From an uncultured Dokdonia sp. (GTDB taxonomy: Bacteria > Bacteroidota > Bacteroidia > Flavobacteriales > Flavobacteriaceae), in the NCBI GenBank assembly GCA_937124495.1, contig CAKZKZ010000156.1, forward strand, positions 1 to 6,233: 6,233 nucleotides of DNA, given 5' to 3'. The notes under the pieces are model-generated. The model was not told the origin of the DNA. It worked only from the letters and a program-made list of their open reading frames with translations, and ran no database searches. Shown in pieces: positions 1 through 5,147 of this stretch (positions within the stretch are counted from its first letter, which is position 1; every line of letters starts with the position of its first letter). Both the position numbers and the translations under genes were made by a program.

Positions 1-94
1 CGTCTTTTACTTTTACGTCTTTTTTAACTGGGTTTGTTGCAAATGCTCCTGTTACGATAAGCGCTAAAACTGCTGTAAATAATCTAGTTTTCAT
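1..94 (-). CDS. Partial secreted protein, possibly YceI family (5' end only)
   Basis: Reading leftward from an ATG at 94, the frame stays open to the window edge, giving the first 31 residues. They start MKTRLFTAVLALIVTGAFA, a typical Sec signal peptide with a short basic start, a hydrophobic core and an AFA-type cleavage site. A lysine-rich stretch (NPVKKDVKVKD) follows. The start lies 25 bp after the stop of the MarR-family regulator on the same strand, so the two are probably co-transcribed. From memory, MarR genes of this type in Flavobacteriaceae are often followed by a YceI-family lipocalin-like protein that binds isoprenoid lipids in the periplasm, and many of these begin in a similar way. 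The YceI call is therefore inference from context and N-terminus, because the conserved domain is outside the window. That a secreted protein starts here is fairly sure; the family is not. Confidence 0.55.
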   Translation of the reverse strand, partial: MKTRLFTAVLALIVTGAFATNPVKKDVKVKD

Positions 95-119
95 TTTTTG
101 TTTTGTTTTACTATTTATT

Positions 120-569
120 TTATTGTCTGAGTTTGTTGAGTAGTTTATTGAGCAACTCAAGCTCATGGTCGTTTAATTGTGCTGTAACTTTCTTTTCAGC
201 TGTATTTATAATAGGATCTATTGTATTTAAAAGTGTCAATCCTTTTTCAGTAATTGTAATTTCTACTTTTCTCGTATTAGAAGGACAAATCGTGCGATCT
301 GTATATCCTTTGGAAATCAATTTATCTACAAGTCGAGTAGTATTACTGGTTTTTGCAACCATACGAGAGTTAATCGTAGAGAGGTTTGCAGGCTGATTTT
401 GTTGTCCTCTTAGAATTCGTAATACATTAAATTGTTGCAATGATATATCAAAAGGTTTTATAGTCTCTATAAGAATATCATTAGCCCAGTTTGCAGAATA
501 CAAAAGATTAATAGTCAGCTTTCGCGAAAGCGGTAACGTTCTAGCCTGTATAGTTTCTTCTATTGTCAT
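120..569 (-). CDS. MarR-family winged-helix transcriptional regulator
   Basis: A 149-residue protein with the MarR layout. An N-terminal dimerisation helix region (about 13-45, including LTINLLYSANWAND) is followed by PFDISLQQFNVLRILRG (39-54). The winged helix comes next, with recognition helix SNTTRLVDKLISKGY (75-89) and wing DRTICPSNTRKVEITITEKG (91-110). C-terminal helices rich in Leu and Lys end in LRQ. In-frame ATGs at 629 and 608 would lengthen it, but ATG 569 is preferred. Related proteins begin near this point (MTIEETIQ), and the only good -7 element, TACATTTG on the minus strand at 594-587, lies between 569 and those upstream ATGs. It is divergent from the thioredoxin-like gene at 743 and lies just upstream of the secreted protein at 94. 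Autoregulation through the 568-596 inverted repeat is plausible. A Cys at residue 95 in the wing could be redox-sensitive, which is speculation. Codons 13-18 (PLSRKL) come from a GC-rich palindrome. Confidence 0.9.
   Translation of the reverse strand: MTIEETIQARTLPLSRKLTINLLYSANWANDILIETIKPFDISLQQFNVLRILRGQQNQPANLSTINSRMVAKTSNTTRLVDKLISKGYTDRTICPSNTRKVEITITEKGLTLLNTIDPIINTAEKKVTAQLNDHELELLNKLLNKLRQ
518..531. repeat. GC-rich palindrome GCTTTCGCGAAAGC, copy 1 (inside MarR gene)
   Basis: A perfect 14-bp palindrome in an otherwise AT-rich gene. Extended by one base on its CGG side (518-533 on the minus strand), it reads CCGCTTTCGCGAAAGC, identical to 2821-2836. Here it is translated as codons CCG CTT TCG CGA AAG C, giving Pro-Leu-Ser-Arg-Lys-Leu at residues 13-18 of the regulator. 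Confidence 0.8.
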
Positions 570-596
570 TACAATTGTTGTATGTACAAATGTAAT
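568..596. promoter_or_regulatory. Imperfect 11-bp inverted repeat, candidate MarR operator
   Basis: The left arm ATTACAATTGT (568-578) and right arm ACAAATGTAAT (586-596) are reverse complements at 10 of 11 positions, around a 7-nt spacer. The size and symmetry suit a MarR dimer. The repeat covers the ATG at 569 and the minus-strand -7 element at 587-594, so a bound protein would block the regulator's own transcription. Whether it also affects the divergent gene at 743 cannot be judged. That the repeat functions as an operator is inferred. Confidence 0.5.
587..594 (-). promoter_or_regulatory. Bacteroidota -7 promoter element (TACATTTG) for the MarR gene
   Basis: Read on the minus strand, TACATTTG matches the TAnnTTTG consensus of Bacteroidota sigma factor exactly. 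Its last base is 18 nt before the ATG at 569, so the mRNA leader would be only about 10-15 nt. No TTG at the usual -33 spacing of 17-23 nt was found; the nearest is 32 nt upstream. The call rests on the -7 element alone. Confidence 0.45.
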
Positions 597-729
597 ATAT
601 TCTTTCATTCTATTTGGAAGTTTTAACAATTTTTTGAAAATTTGAAAAATAAATAGAAATCCACAACATTATTTTAACGTATAAATCCCAAAGTTTGTTA
701 ATACCCAATACGGAATCAAAATCATACGA

Positions 730-737
730 TACTTTTG
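730..737 (+). promoter_or_regulatory. Candidate -7 element (TACTTTTG) for the thioredoxin-fold pair
   Basis: TACTTTTG matches TAnnTTTG exactly and ends 5 nt before the ATG at 743. Transcription would begin at or within a few bases of the start codon, giving a leaderless or nearly leaderless mRNA. No TTG lies at the usual -33 spacing, so the match could be chance in AT-rich DNA. No better promoter was seen in the 173-bp divergent gap. Confidence 0.35.
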
Positions 738-742
738 TCTTG

Positions 743-1249
743 ATGAAATTTTACGTACTTATAGGTATATTTTTATTAGTAAGCTGTAAAGGGGAAAACC
801 AAGTGATCGTTTCTTCTGTTGATACGGAAGAGGATACTCCTTTTGTTACAGTGGATTATGAAGGGTTAGAGTCTTATTTAGAAGAATCGGATGCCGATGT
901 TCATGTAGTGAATTTTTGGGCCACTTGGTGTAAGCCTTGTGTAAAAGAGTTGCCTTATTTTGAAACGATAAGAGAAGAATATAGCAATGAAAATGTAAAA
1001 GTTATTTTGGTGAGTTTAGATTTTCCAGATCAAAAAGAACGTTTAACTCATTTTATAGAAAAGCGAAATATTCAATCAGAAGTAGTATTTTTAGACGATG
1101 GGGATGCTAACAGTTGGATACCTAAGGTAGATGTTAGTTGGACTGGGGCTATTCCTGTAACGATTATATATACTGATGAAAAGCGTTCTTTTTACGAAAG
1201 ATCTTTTACATATAAAGAGCTAGAAGAAGAACTTAAATTATTTTTATGA
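743..1249 (+). CDS. TlpA/ResA-like thioredoxin-fold lipoprotein
   Basis: A 168-residue exported thiol-disulfide protein. The N-terminus MKFYVLIGIFLLVSC is a lipoprotein signal peptide with lipobox LVSC, so Cys15 should be lipidated and the protein anchored in the envelope. After a short linker the thioredoxin fold runs from about 35 to 168. It has the redox motif NFWATWCKPC (Cys63 and Cys66), the helix KELPYFETIREEY, a beta strand KVILVSLDF and the cis-proline loop GAIPVT (Pro138). TlpA/ResA relatives reduce or isomerise disulfides of periplasmic proteins such as cytochrome c apoproteins, but the actual substrate is unknown here. A TTG at 695 would extend the frame by 16 residues. ATG 743 was chosen because it starts a clean signal peptide. 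Its last bases overlap the next gene by 4 nt (ATGA), implying translational coupling and a shared function. Confidence 0.9.
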   Translation: MKFYVLIGIFLLVSCKGENQVIVSSVDTEEDTPFVTVDYEGLESYLEESDADVHVVNFWATWCKPCVKELPYFETIREEYSNENVKVILVSLDFPDQKERLTHFIEKRNIQSEVVFLDDGDANSWIPKVDVSWTGAIPVTIIYTDEKRSFYERSFTYKELEEELKLFL

Positions 1250-1875
1250 AAACATTAAAAATCTTAACGGCTGTTGCTTTTGTTGTGATTTTATCTGCTT
1301 TTGTTGTGAAGACAGTGAGTCCAAACAAAGTAGGCGGAAACGGATATGGAATAGGGGATATGGCAGAAGATATTCACTTAAAGAATATCAATAGTGAGTT
1401 TGTTTCTTTTTCTGATTATACAAATGCAAAAGGGTTTATTGTCATTTTCACCTGTAATACCTGTCCTTTTTCAGTAGCTAATGAGGACCGCATTATTGCG
1501 CTAGATACAAAGTACAAGAATGTAGGGTATCCAGTTATTGCAATTAATCCTAATAATCCAGAAGTTAAGCCAGGTGATAGTTTTGAAAAGATGAAACAAA
1601 GAGCTAAGGAAAAAGGATTTACATTTCCATACCTTATTGATGAAGATCAAAAAGTGTTTCCTGCTTATGGAGCTACAAAAACACCTCATGTGTATTTACT
1701 TCAAAAGACAGCTAAAGGAAATGAGGTTAAATATATAGGCGCTATAGATGATAATTCTAGAAATGCTAATGCCGTAAAAGTGAAATATCTTGAAAATGCA
1801 GTGGATGCATTACTTTCTGGAAAAACAATTGAAGTTACAGAGACCAAAGCAATAGGCTGTTCTATAAAAGCATAG
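1246..1875 (+). CDS. Exported peroxiredoxin-like (PRX_like1 / AhpC-TSA) thioredoxin-fold protein
   Basis: A 209-residue protein of the redoxin superfamily. Residues 6-21 are hydrophobic with a basic start and no lipobox, so it is either secreted or membrane-anchored by its N-terminus. The fold runs from GYGIGDMAEDIHL (34-46) to the C-terminus. It has the motif FTCNTCPFS (Cys70 and Cys73), the strand PVIAINPNN, a long insertion PEVKPGDSFEKMKQRAKEKGF and the cis-proline loop TKTPHVYL (Pro147). It ends AIGCSIKA with a third Cys at 205. The CNxCP motif together with a terminal GCSIK is, from memory, characteristic of the PRX_like1 group, whose biochemical role is poorly known. The distal Cys may act as a resolving residue. 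The gene overlaps the upstream TlpA-like lipoprotein by 4 nt, so the lipoprotein may be its electron donor; that is inference. A terminator follows 29 bp after the stop. Confidence 0.88.
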   Translation: MKTLKILTAVAFVVILSAFVVKTVSPNKVGGNGYGIGDMAEDIHLKNINSEFVSFSDYTNAKGFIVIFTCNTCPFSVANEDRIIALDTKYKNVGYPVIAINPNNPEVKPGDSFEKMKQRAKEKGFTFPYLIDEDQKVFPAYGATKTPHVYLLQKTAKGNEVKYIGAIDDNSRNANAVKVKYLENAVDALLSGKTIEVTETKAIGCSIKA

Positions 1876-1904
1876 TCTTAGTATTCTATCATATAAAATA
1901 ATTG

Positions 1905-1936
1905 AAAAATCGAAACTGTATAGGTTTCGATTTTTT
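1905..1936 (+). terminator. Rho-independent terminator after the thioredoxin-fold pair
   Basis: A perfect 12-bp stem AAAAATCGAAAC / GTTTCGATTTTT (1905-1916 and 1924-1935) encloses a 7-nt loop TGTATAG and ends in a T tract (1931-1936). The A tract on the left arm could let it act in both directions, although no minus-strand gene ends here. The T tract touches the TTG at 1935-1937 that serves as the -33 element of the next promoter. Confidence 0.85.
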
Positions 1937-1966
1937 GTTTAACCCTACTTTATTTTATTAAATTTG
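1935..1966 (+). promoter_or_regulatory. Bacteroidota promoter (TTG-N21-TAAATTTG) for the MBL-rhodanese gene
   Basis: The -33 element TTG (1935-1937) and a perfect -7 element TAAATTTG (1959-1966) are 21 nt apart, inside the 17-23 nt range known for Flavobacterium and Bacteroides. The ATG at 1986 is 20 nt further on, giving a leader of about 15 nt. This is the best-formed promoter in the window and follows directly on the terminator of the previous unit. Confidence 0.7.
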
Positions 1967-1985
1967 CAAGAAATTATAGGTGTTT

Positions 1986-3374
1986 ATGATCTTAGAACAG
2001 ATATATACAAAATGTTTAGCACAAGGGGCTTATTTTATAAGTTCAGAGGGAGAAGCTATCATTATAGATCCTTTACGAGAAGTACAACCATATCTTGATT
2101 TAGCTAAAGAGCATGAGAGTACAATTAAATATGTATTTCTGACGCATTTTCATGCAGATTTTGTAAGTGGTCAAGTAGATTTAGCAAAAGCTACAGGAGC
2201 TACAGTTATATTAGGACCTAATGCCAAAGCAACATATGATTACCATAGTGCAAAAGATGGAGAAGTTTTTCAAGTAGGTGATCTTCGTGTAGAAGTAATT
2301 CATACACCTGGTCATACTATGGAGTCTACTTGTTATTTACTGCGAGATCAAGACGGAAAAGAACAAGCACTTTTTACAGGCGATACTTTGTTTATTGGAG
2401 ATGTAGGTCGACCAGATCTTGCGGTAAAATCGGATCTTACTACAGAAGATTTAGCGAGTCATCTTTATGATAGTATACATAATCGTATTATGCCATTGCC
2501 TGATCATATTACCATATATCCGGCTCATGGGGCAGGTTCTGCTTGTGGTAAAAATATGAGTAGTCAAACAAGTGATACTTTAGGAAATCAAAAAGAAACC
2601 AACTACGCTTTTAAATTACAAAAGCAAGATTTTATAAAAGAACTGATTACGGGATTGAGCGCGCCACCTAGTTATTTTCCAGAGAATGTAGCTATGAATA
2701 AACGTGTCAATACAGATGTTGATACGATCATACGAAGAGGAACAACGCCACTCTCTGTACAAGAATTTGAAACATTAGGATTCCAAGATGATGTATTAGT
2801 ATTAGATACAAGGAGTGTTTCCGCTTTCGCGAAAGCGTCTCTACCTCAAGCTTGGTTTATAGGATTGAGTGGCCAGTTTGCTCCATGGGTAGGTGCAGTT
2901 ATAAAGGATATTAATCAGAAAATTATAGTCATTGCAGACGAAGGAAAAGAAGAAGAAGTAGCGACACGTCTTTCAAGGGTAGGCTATGATTATAGTTTGG
3001 GATACCTTAAAGGTGGTATAGAAGCATGGGTGGAATATGGAAAAGAAGTGGTGGAAACACAAGAAGTTACAGCGCAAGAGGTTGTAGATGGTCTATCTAA
3101 CGGGAGTATCACATATCCTGTAGACGTACGTAAAAATGGTGAGTTTGCCACAAGTCATGTAGAAGGAATACAACATTTGTCATTAGATGAAGTCCATACG
3201 AATAGTAAGGAGTTGGATCCTGCAAAGACGTATCACGTGCATTGCGCAGGAGGGTATAGATCTTTAATATATGCATCTATTGCTCGTTCACGAGGGATTA
3301 ATATGGTGAATGTACTCGGTGGATATGGAGCCATCAAAGAAACAGCATTAGGAACTATTAAATTAACTACATGA
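1986..3374 (+). CDS. Metallo-beta-lactamase / double-rhodanese fusion, persulfide dioxygenase (ETHE1/CstB-like) type
   Basis: A 462-residue cytoplasmic protein without a signal peptide. Residues 1 to about 225 are a metallo-beta-lactamase fold with THFHADF (His54, His56, Asp58, Phe59), HTPGHTMEST (His110), FTGDTLFIGDVGRPDL (Asp133) and YPAHGAGSACG (His181). His54, His110 and Asp133 fit the mononuclear iron site of ETHE1. Phe59 replaces the second-metal His of glyoxalase II, and GDVGRPDL and HGAGSACG are typical of persulfide dioxygenases. Residues of about 250-350 form a rhodanese fold that lacks a catalytic Cys (IIVIADEG at 313-320). Residues of about 360-460 form a second rhodanese with active loop CAGGYRS (Cys420). 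Family knowledge predicts oxidation of glutathione or low-molecular-weight persulfide to sulfite, with the rhodanese passing sulfane sulfur. The ATG at 1986 is preferred over an in-frame GTG at 1980 because it has the better codon and promoter spacing. A palindrome encodes AFAKA at residues 280-284. Confidence 0.92.
   Translation: MILEQIYTKCLAQGAYFISSEGEAIIIDPLREVQPYLDLAKEHESTIKYVFLTHFHADFVSGQVDLAKATGATVILGPNAKATYDYHSAKDGEVFQVGDLRVEVIHTPGHTMESTCYLLRDQDGKEQALFTGDTLFIGDVGRPDLAVKSDLTTEDLASHLYDSIHNRIMPLPDHITIYPAHGAGSACGKNMSSQTSDTLGNQKETNYAFKLQKQDFIKELITGLSAPPSYFPENVAMNKRVNTDVDTIIRRGTTPLSVQEFETLGFQDDVLVLDTRSVSAFAKASLPQAWFIGLSGQFAPWVGAVIKDINQKIIVIADEGKEEEVATRLSRVGYDYSLGYLKGGIEAWVEYGKEVVETQEVTAQEVVDGLSNGSITYPVDVRKNGEFATSHVEGIQHLSLDEVHTNSKELDPAKTYHVHCAGGYRSLIYASIARSRGINMVNVLGGYGAIKETALGTIKLTT
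2822..2837. repeat. GC-rich palindrome CGCTTTCGCGAAAGCG, copy 2 (inside MBL-rhodanese gene)
   Basis: A perfect 16-bp palindrome that shares 16 consecutive bases (2821-2836) with the minus-strand copy at 518-533. Here it is read GCT TTC GCG AAA GCG, giving Ala-Phe-Ala-Lys-Ala in the inactive rhodanese domain. The other copy is read in a different frame. GC content and CpG density stand out from the surrounding gene. Confidence 0.85.
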
Positions 3375-3440
3375 AATGAACATACATGAATTTTATCATT
3401 AAACAATAGTAGAGATGATTAAATTCTTTATGTGAATTTC

Positions 3441-3476
3441 TGAAAATGAAGAAATTTTTAGTTTCTTTAATTTTCA
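3441..3476. other. AT-rich imperfect hairpin in the gap before the small rhodanese
   Basis: TGAAAATGAAGAAA (3441-3454) can pair with TTTCTTTAATTTTCA (3462-3476) around a 7-nt loop, with one bulge. It is not followed by a T tract on either strand, so it is not an ordinary terminator. It could be an mRNA-stability or processing element between the MBL-rhodanese gene and the next gene, or chance in AT-rich DNA. The gap (3375-3498) has no exact TAnnTTTG element; the nearest is TAATTTTC at 3468-3475, which misses one base. Confidence 0.25.
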
Positions 3477-3498
3477 AAAACTATAAAACTTTAAATAG

Positions 3499-3801
3499 AT
3501 GAAAGATATAACAGTACAAGAGTGGAAATCACTTATCGCAACCGATGGGGATGCAGTTATTCTAGATGTGCGAACACAAGACGAGGTAGATGAAGGAGCT
3601 TTAGAAAATTCTCATCACTTAGATATATTTATGGGACAAGGATTTATAGATGAAGTAAAAAAATTAGATCCTGAGAAAAATTATTATATTTATTGTCGTT
3701 CAGGAAATCGTAGTGGACAAGCTTGTGCTATTATGGGACAACTAGGTTTTGAAACTACATATAATATGCTAGGCGGTTATACTGCTTGGGTAGAAGATTA
3801 A
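3499..3801 (+). CDS. Single-domain cytoplasmic rhodanese (sulfurtransferase)
   Basis: A 100-residue, single rhodanese domain with no signal peptide. It begins MKDITVQEWKSLI, the usual entry helix, then ILDVRTQDEVDEGALENSHHLDI (residues 21-43, the substrate-side DVR motif). The catalytic loop is YCRSGNRSG with Cys66 as the persulfide-forming residue. It ends LGGYTAWVED, typical of the family's last helix. The six-residue loop after Cys fits sulfurtransferases acting on thiosulfate or polysulfide rather than arsenate or phosphatase-type Cdc25 domains, which have a seven-residue loop. It lies 124 bp after the MBL-rhodanese gene and 1 nt before the rhodanese lipoprotein, with no strong promoter of its own. 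It is probably transcribed with one or both, and would carry sulfane sulfur in the cytoplasm. The acceptor is not evident from the sequence. Confidence 0.92.
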   Translation: MKDITVQEWKSLIATDGDAVILDVRTQDEVDEGALENSHHLDIFMGQGFIDEVKKLDPEKNYYIYCRSGNRSGQACAIMGQLGFETTYNMLGGYTAWVED

Positions 3802-3802
3802 T

Positions 3803-4189
3803 ATGATGCGCTTTATTTTATCCTTATGTCTTGTTGTTGTCTTTATGTCTTGTAAGGAAAAATCAACAACACCTCGTGTAGAAATTATTTCTGTTCAAGA
3901 GATGAAAGAAGTGCTACAAGAAGAATCAGTGCAACTCATCGATGTGCGTACGCGTAATGAATATGCTACGAATCATATTAAGAATGCAAAGAACATCGTG
4001 TATCAAGGTGATGATTGGGAAGATCAAGTAGCAAAGCTTGATAAAGAGAAACCTGTTTATGTATACTGTCAAAAAGGAGGTAGAAGTGCTAAATGTGCTT
4101 CTTTACTAGAGGAAGCTGGATTTGAAAAAGTATATGACTTAAATGGGGGCATCTCTCAGTGGATGGCAGAAGGTAATAAAGTGGAGTAA
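3803..4189 (+). CDS. Rhodanese-domain lipoprotein
   Basis: A 128-residue protein. Residues 1-17 (MMRFILSLCLVVVFMSC) form a lipoprotein signal peptide with lipobox FMSC, so Cys17 should be lipidated and the domain placed outside the inner membrane. The rhodanese domain spans about 27-123. It has QLIDVRTRNEYATNHIKNA (DVR motif at 47-49), active loop VYCQKGGRSAKC (Cys89) and the ending LNGGISQWMAEG. A second Cys at 96 lies seven residues after the catalytic one. The start could be either of two adjacent ATGs (3803 or 3806), and the lipobox is the same for both. It begins 1 nt after the stop of the cytoplasmic rhodanese, so translation is probably coupled. The pair puts the same chemistry on both sides of the membrane. 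The natural sulfur donor and acceptor are unknown. A terminator-like hairpin follows at 4237. Confidence 0.92.
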   Translation: MMRFILSLCLVVVFMSCKEKSTTPRVEIISVQEMKEVLQEESVQLIDVRTRNEYATNHIKNAKNIVYQGDDWEDQVAKLDKEKPVYVYCQKGGRSAKCASLLEEAGFEKVYDLNGGISQWMAEGNKVE

Positions 4190-4236
4190 TTACAATATTG
4201 CCTCTTATATATTTTATAAGATAACCAAATTTATAT

Positions 4237-4271
4237 AAAAAAAAGCTATCTTTTTAGACAGCCTTTTTTTT
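4237..4271. terminator. Bidirectional terminator between convergent units
   Basis: Eight A residues and GCTATCT (4237-4251) pair with AGACAGC and a T tract (4256-4271) around a TTTT loop, with one A-C mismatch and one extra C. The T tract follows the stem on the plus strand and the A tract supplies one on the minus strand. It lies between the stop of the rhodanese lipoprotein (4189) and the end of the minus-strand lipoprotein (4290), so it can serve both. Confidence 0.8.
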
Positions 4272-4289
4272 ATATAATAGCACCAGTTA

Positions 4290-5135
4290 TTATTGTTTTG
4301 TTAATTCAAATACAACTCTGTAATCGTCAGCATCACAACCTCCAGCGTTATCTATATTGTCTTGGAATATAATTTGAAACACACTATCGTTTTCTAAATC
4401 TATAGTAGCTTGGTCGTTAGAAAATGATTGAGATAATATAGCAGCTCCGCAACCTACACCTCCTCCTGGAGCTTGTAAAGGGACTAAGATTTGATCTCCA
4501 TCTATAGAGAAATCGAAAGGACCGCAAAATGTACCAAGAGATGGTAAGTAACAGAGATCTGTTATTCTTCTATCTTCCAGTGAAAGAAATTCTATATTAA
4601 TAATTCTTCCAGTTTCATACGATCCAGTTGCTCCAAATCCTGGAAATACACCTTCTACTACATCTAGTTTATATGATCCCGAAAATGGACCTAAAACGCC
4701 AGATGTTATAGTAAGAGAAGACAGTATCGTTGATGTAGTGTAATTAGGAGAATCTTCAATATCTAAGGTTAAACTTTTAGCTAAGGCAGGAAAGCCTGTA
4801 GGGTCAATTACTGTAATAGTAAACGAACTTGAAAATTCATTAGCTGGTATAACTATATTTGTTGAAGATATAGTATAAGAATCTGGATTAAGAGTTGATG
4901 TTTCATTAATCAATAAATTGATAGTTCGAGGACTATCTGATAATTTTGAAGCATTAACTGAAAACTCCATTTCTCTTGTTTCTCCAACTTCAATAGATAA
5001 GTTAGCACTAGATTGGCTTAAACTTATTATAGAGGGATCGGATTCTTGAATCCCAGAACCAAATTCAGAATCATCATCACATGATATAAACGCTGTGATT
5101 AAAATTGCTATTAATAAAAATTTATATTTTTTCAT
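4290..5135 (-). CDS. Surface-type lipoprotein in the SusE position of a SusC/D operon
   Basis: A 281-residue protein with a lipoprotein signal peptide MKKYKFLLIAILITAFISC (lipidated Cys19). An acidic run DDDSE directly follows, resembling the surface-export signals of Bacteroidota lipoproteins. Residues of about 35-145 are rich in Ser, Thr and Ile and contain the phrases GETREMEFSV and VIPANEFSSSFTITVID, which look like an Ig-like or Calx-beta-like beta sandwich. From about 149 (GPFSGSYKLDV) to the end is a second beta-rich region with four Cys (195, 204, 229, 267) that could form two disulfides. I do not recognise a named family for this part. It starts 12 bp after the SusD-like stop, so it belongs to the same operon. 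Lipoproteins in this position usually bind the imported ligand at the cell surface. The ligand cannot be named from the sequence. An A-rich leader with no Shine-Dalgarno precedes the ATG. Confidence 0.85.
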   Translation of the reverse strand: MKKYKFLLIAILITAFISCDDDSEFGSGIQESDPSIISLSQSSANLSIEVGETREMEFSVNASKLSDSPRTINLLINETSTLNPDSYTISSTNIVIPANEFSSSFTITVIDPTGFPALAKSLTLDIEDSPNYTTSTILSSLTITSGVLGPFSGSYKLDVVEGVFPGFGATGSYETGRIINIEFLSLEDRRITDLCYLPSLGTFCGPFDFSIDGDQILVPLQAPGGGVGCGAAILSQSFSNDQATIDLENDSVFQIIFQDNIDNAGGCDADDYRVVFELTKQ

Positions 5136-5147
5136 TTCTCATTTTTT

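Noticed and set aside
103..396. Plus-strand open frame opposite the MarR gene
   Set aside because: Antisense to a well-supported gene, with a Ser/Leu/Val-rich translation that resembles no known family.
633..648. Tandem TTTGAAAA repeat (two copies) in the divergent gap
   Set aside because: Only two 8-bp units in very AT-rich DNA and badly spaced for either promoter; probably chance.
1501..1689. Minus-strand open frame inside the peroxiredoxin-like gene
   Set aside because: Lies wholly within a clear coding region; Cys/Phe/Lys-rich translation typical of an antisense shadow.
3946..3953. Short palindrome GCGTACGC in the rhodanese lipoprotein gene
   Set aside because: Only 8 bp, explained by codons for the conserved DVRTR motif, and not related to the longer repeated palindrome.
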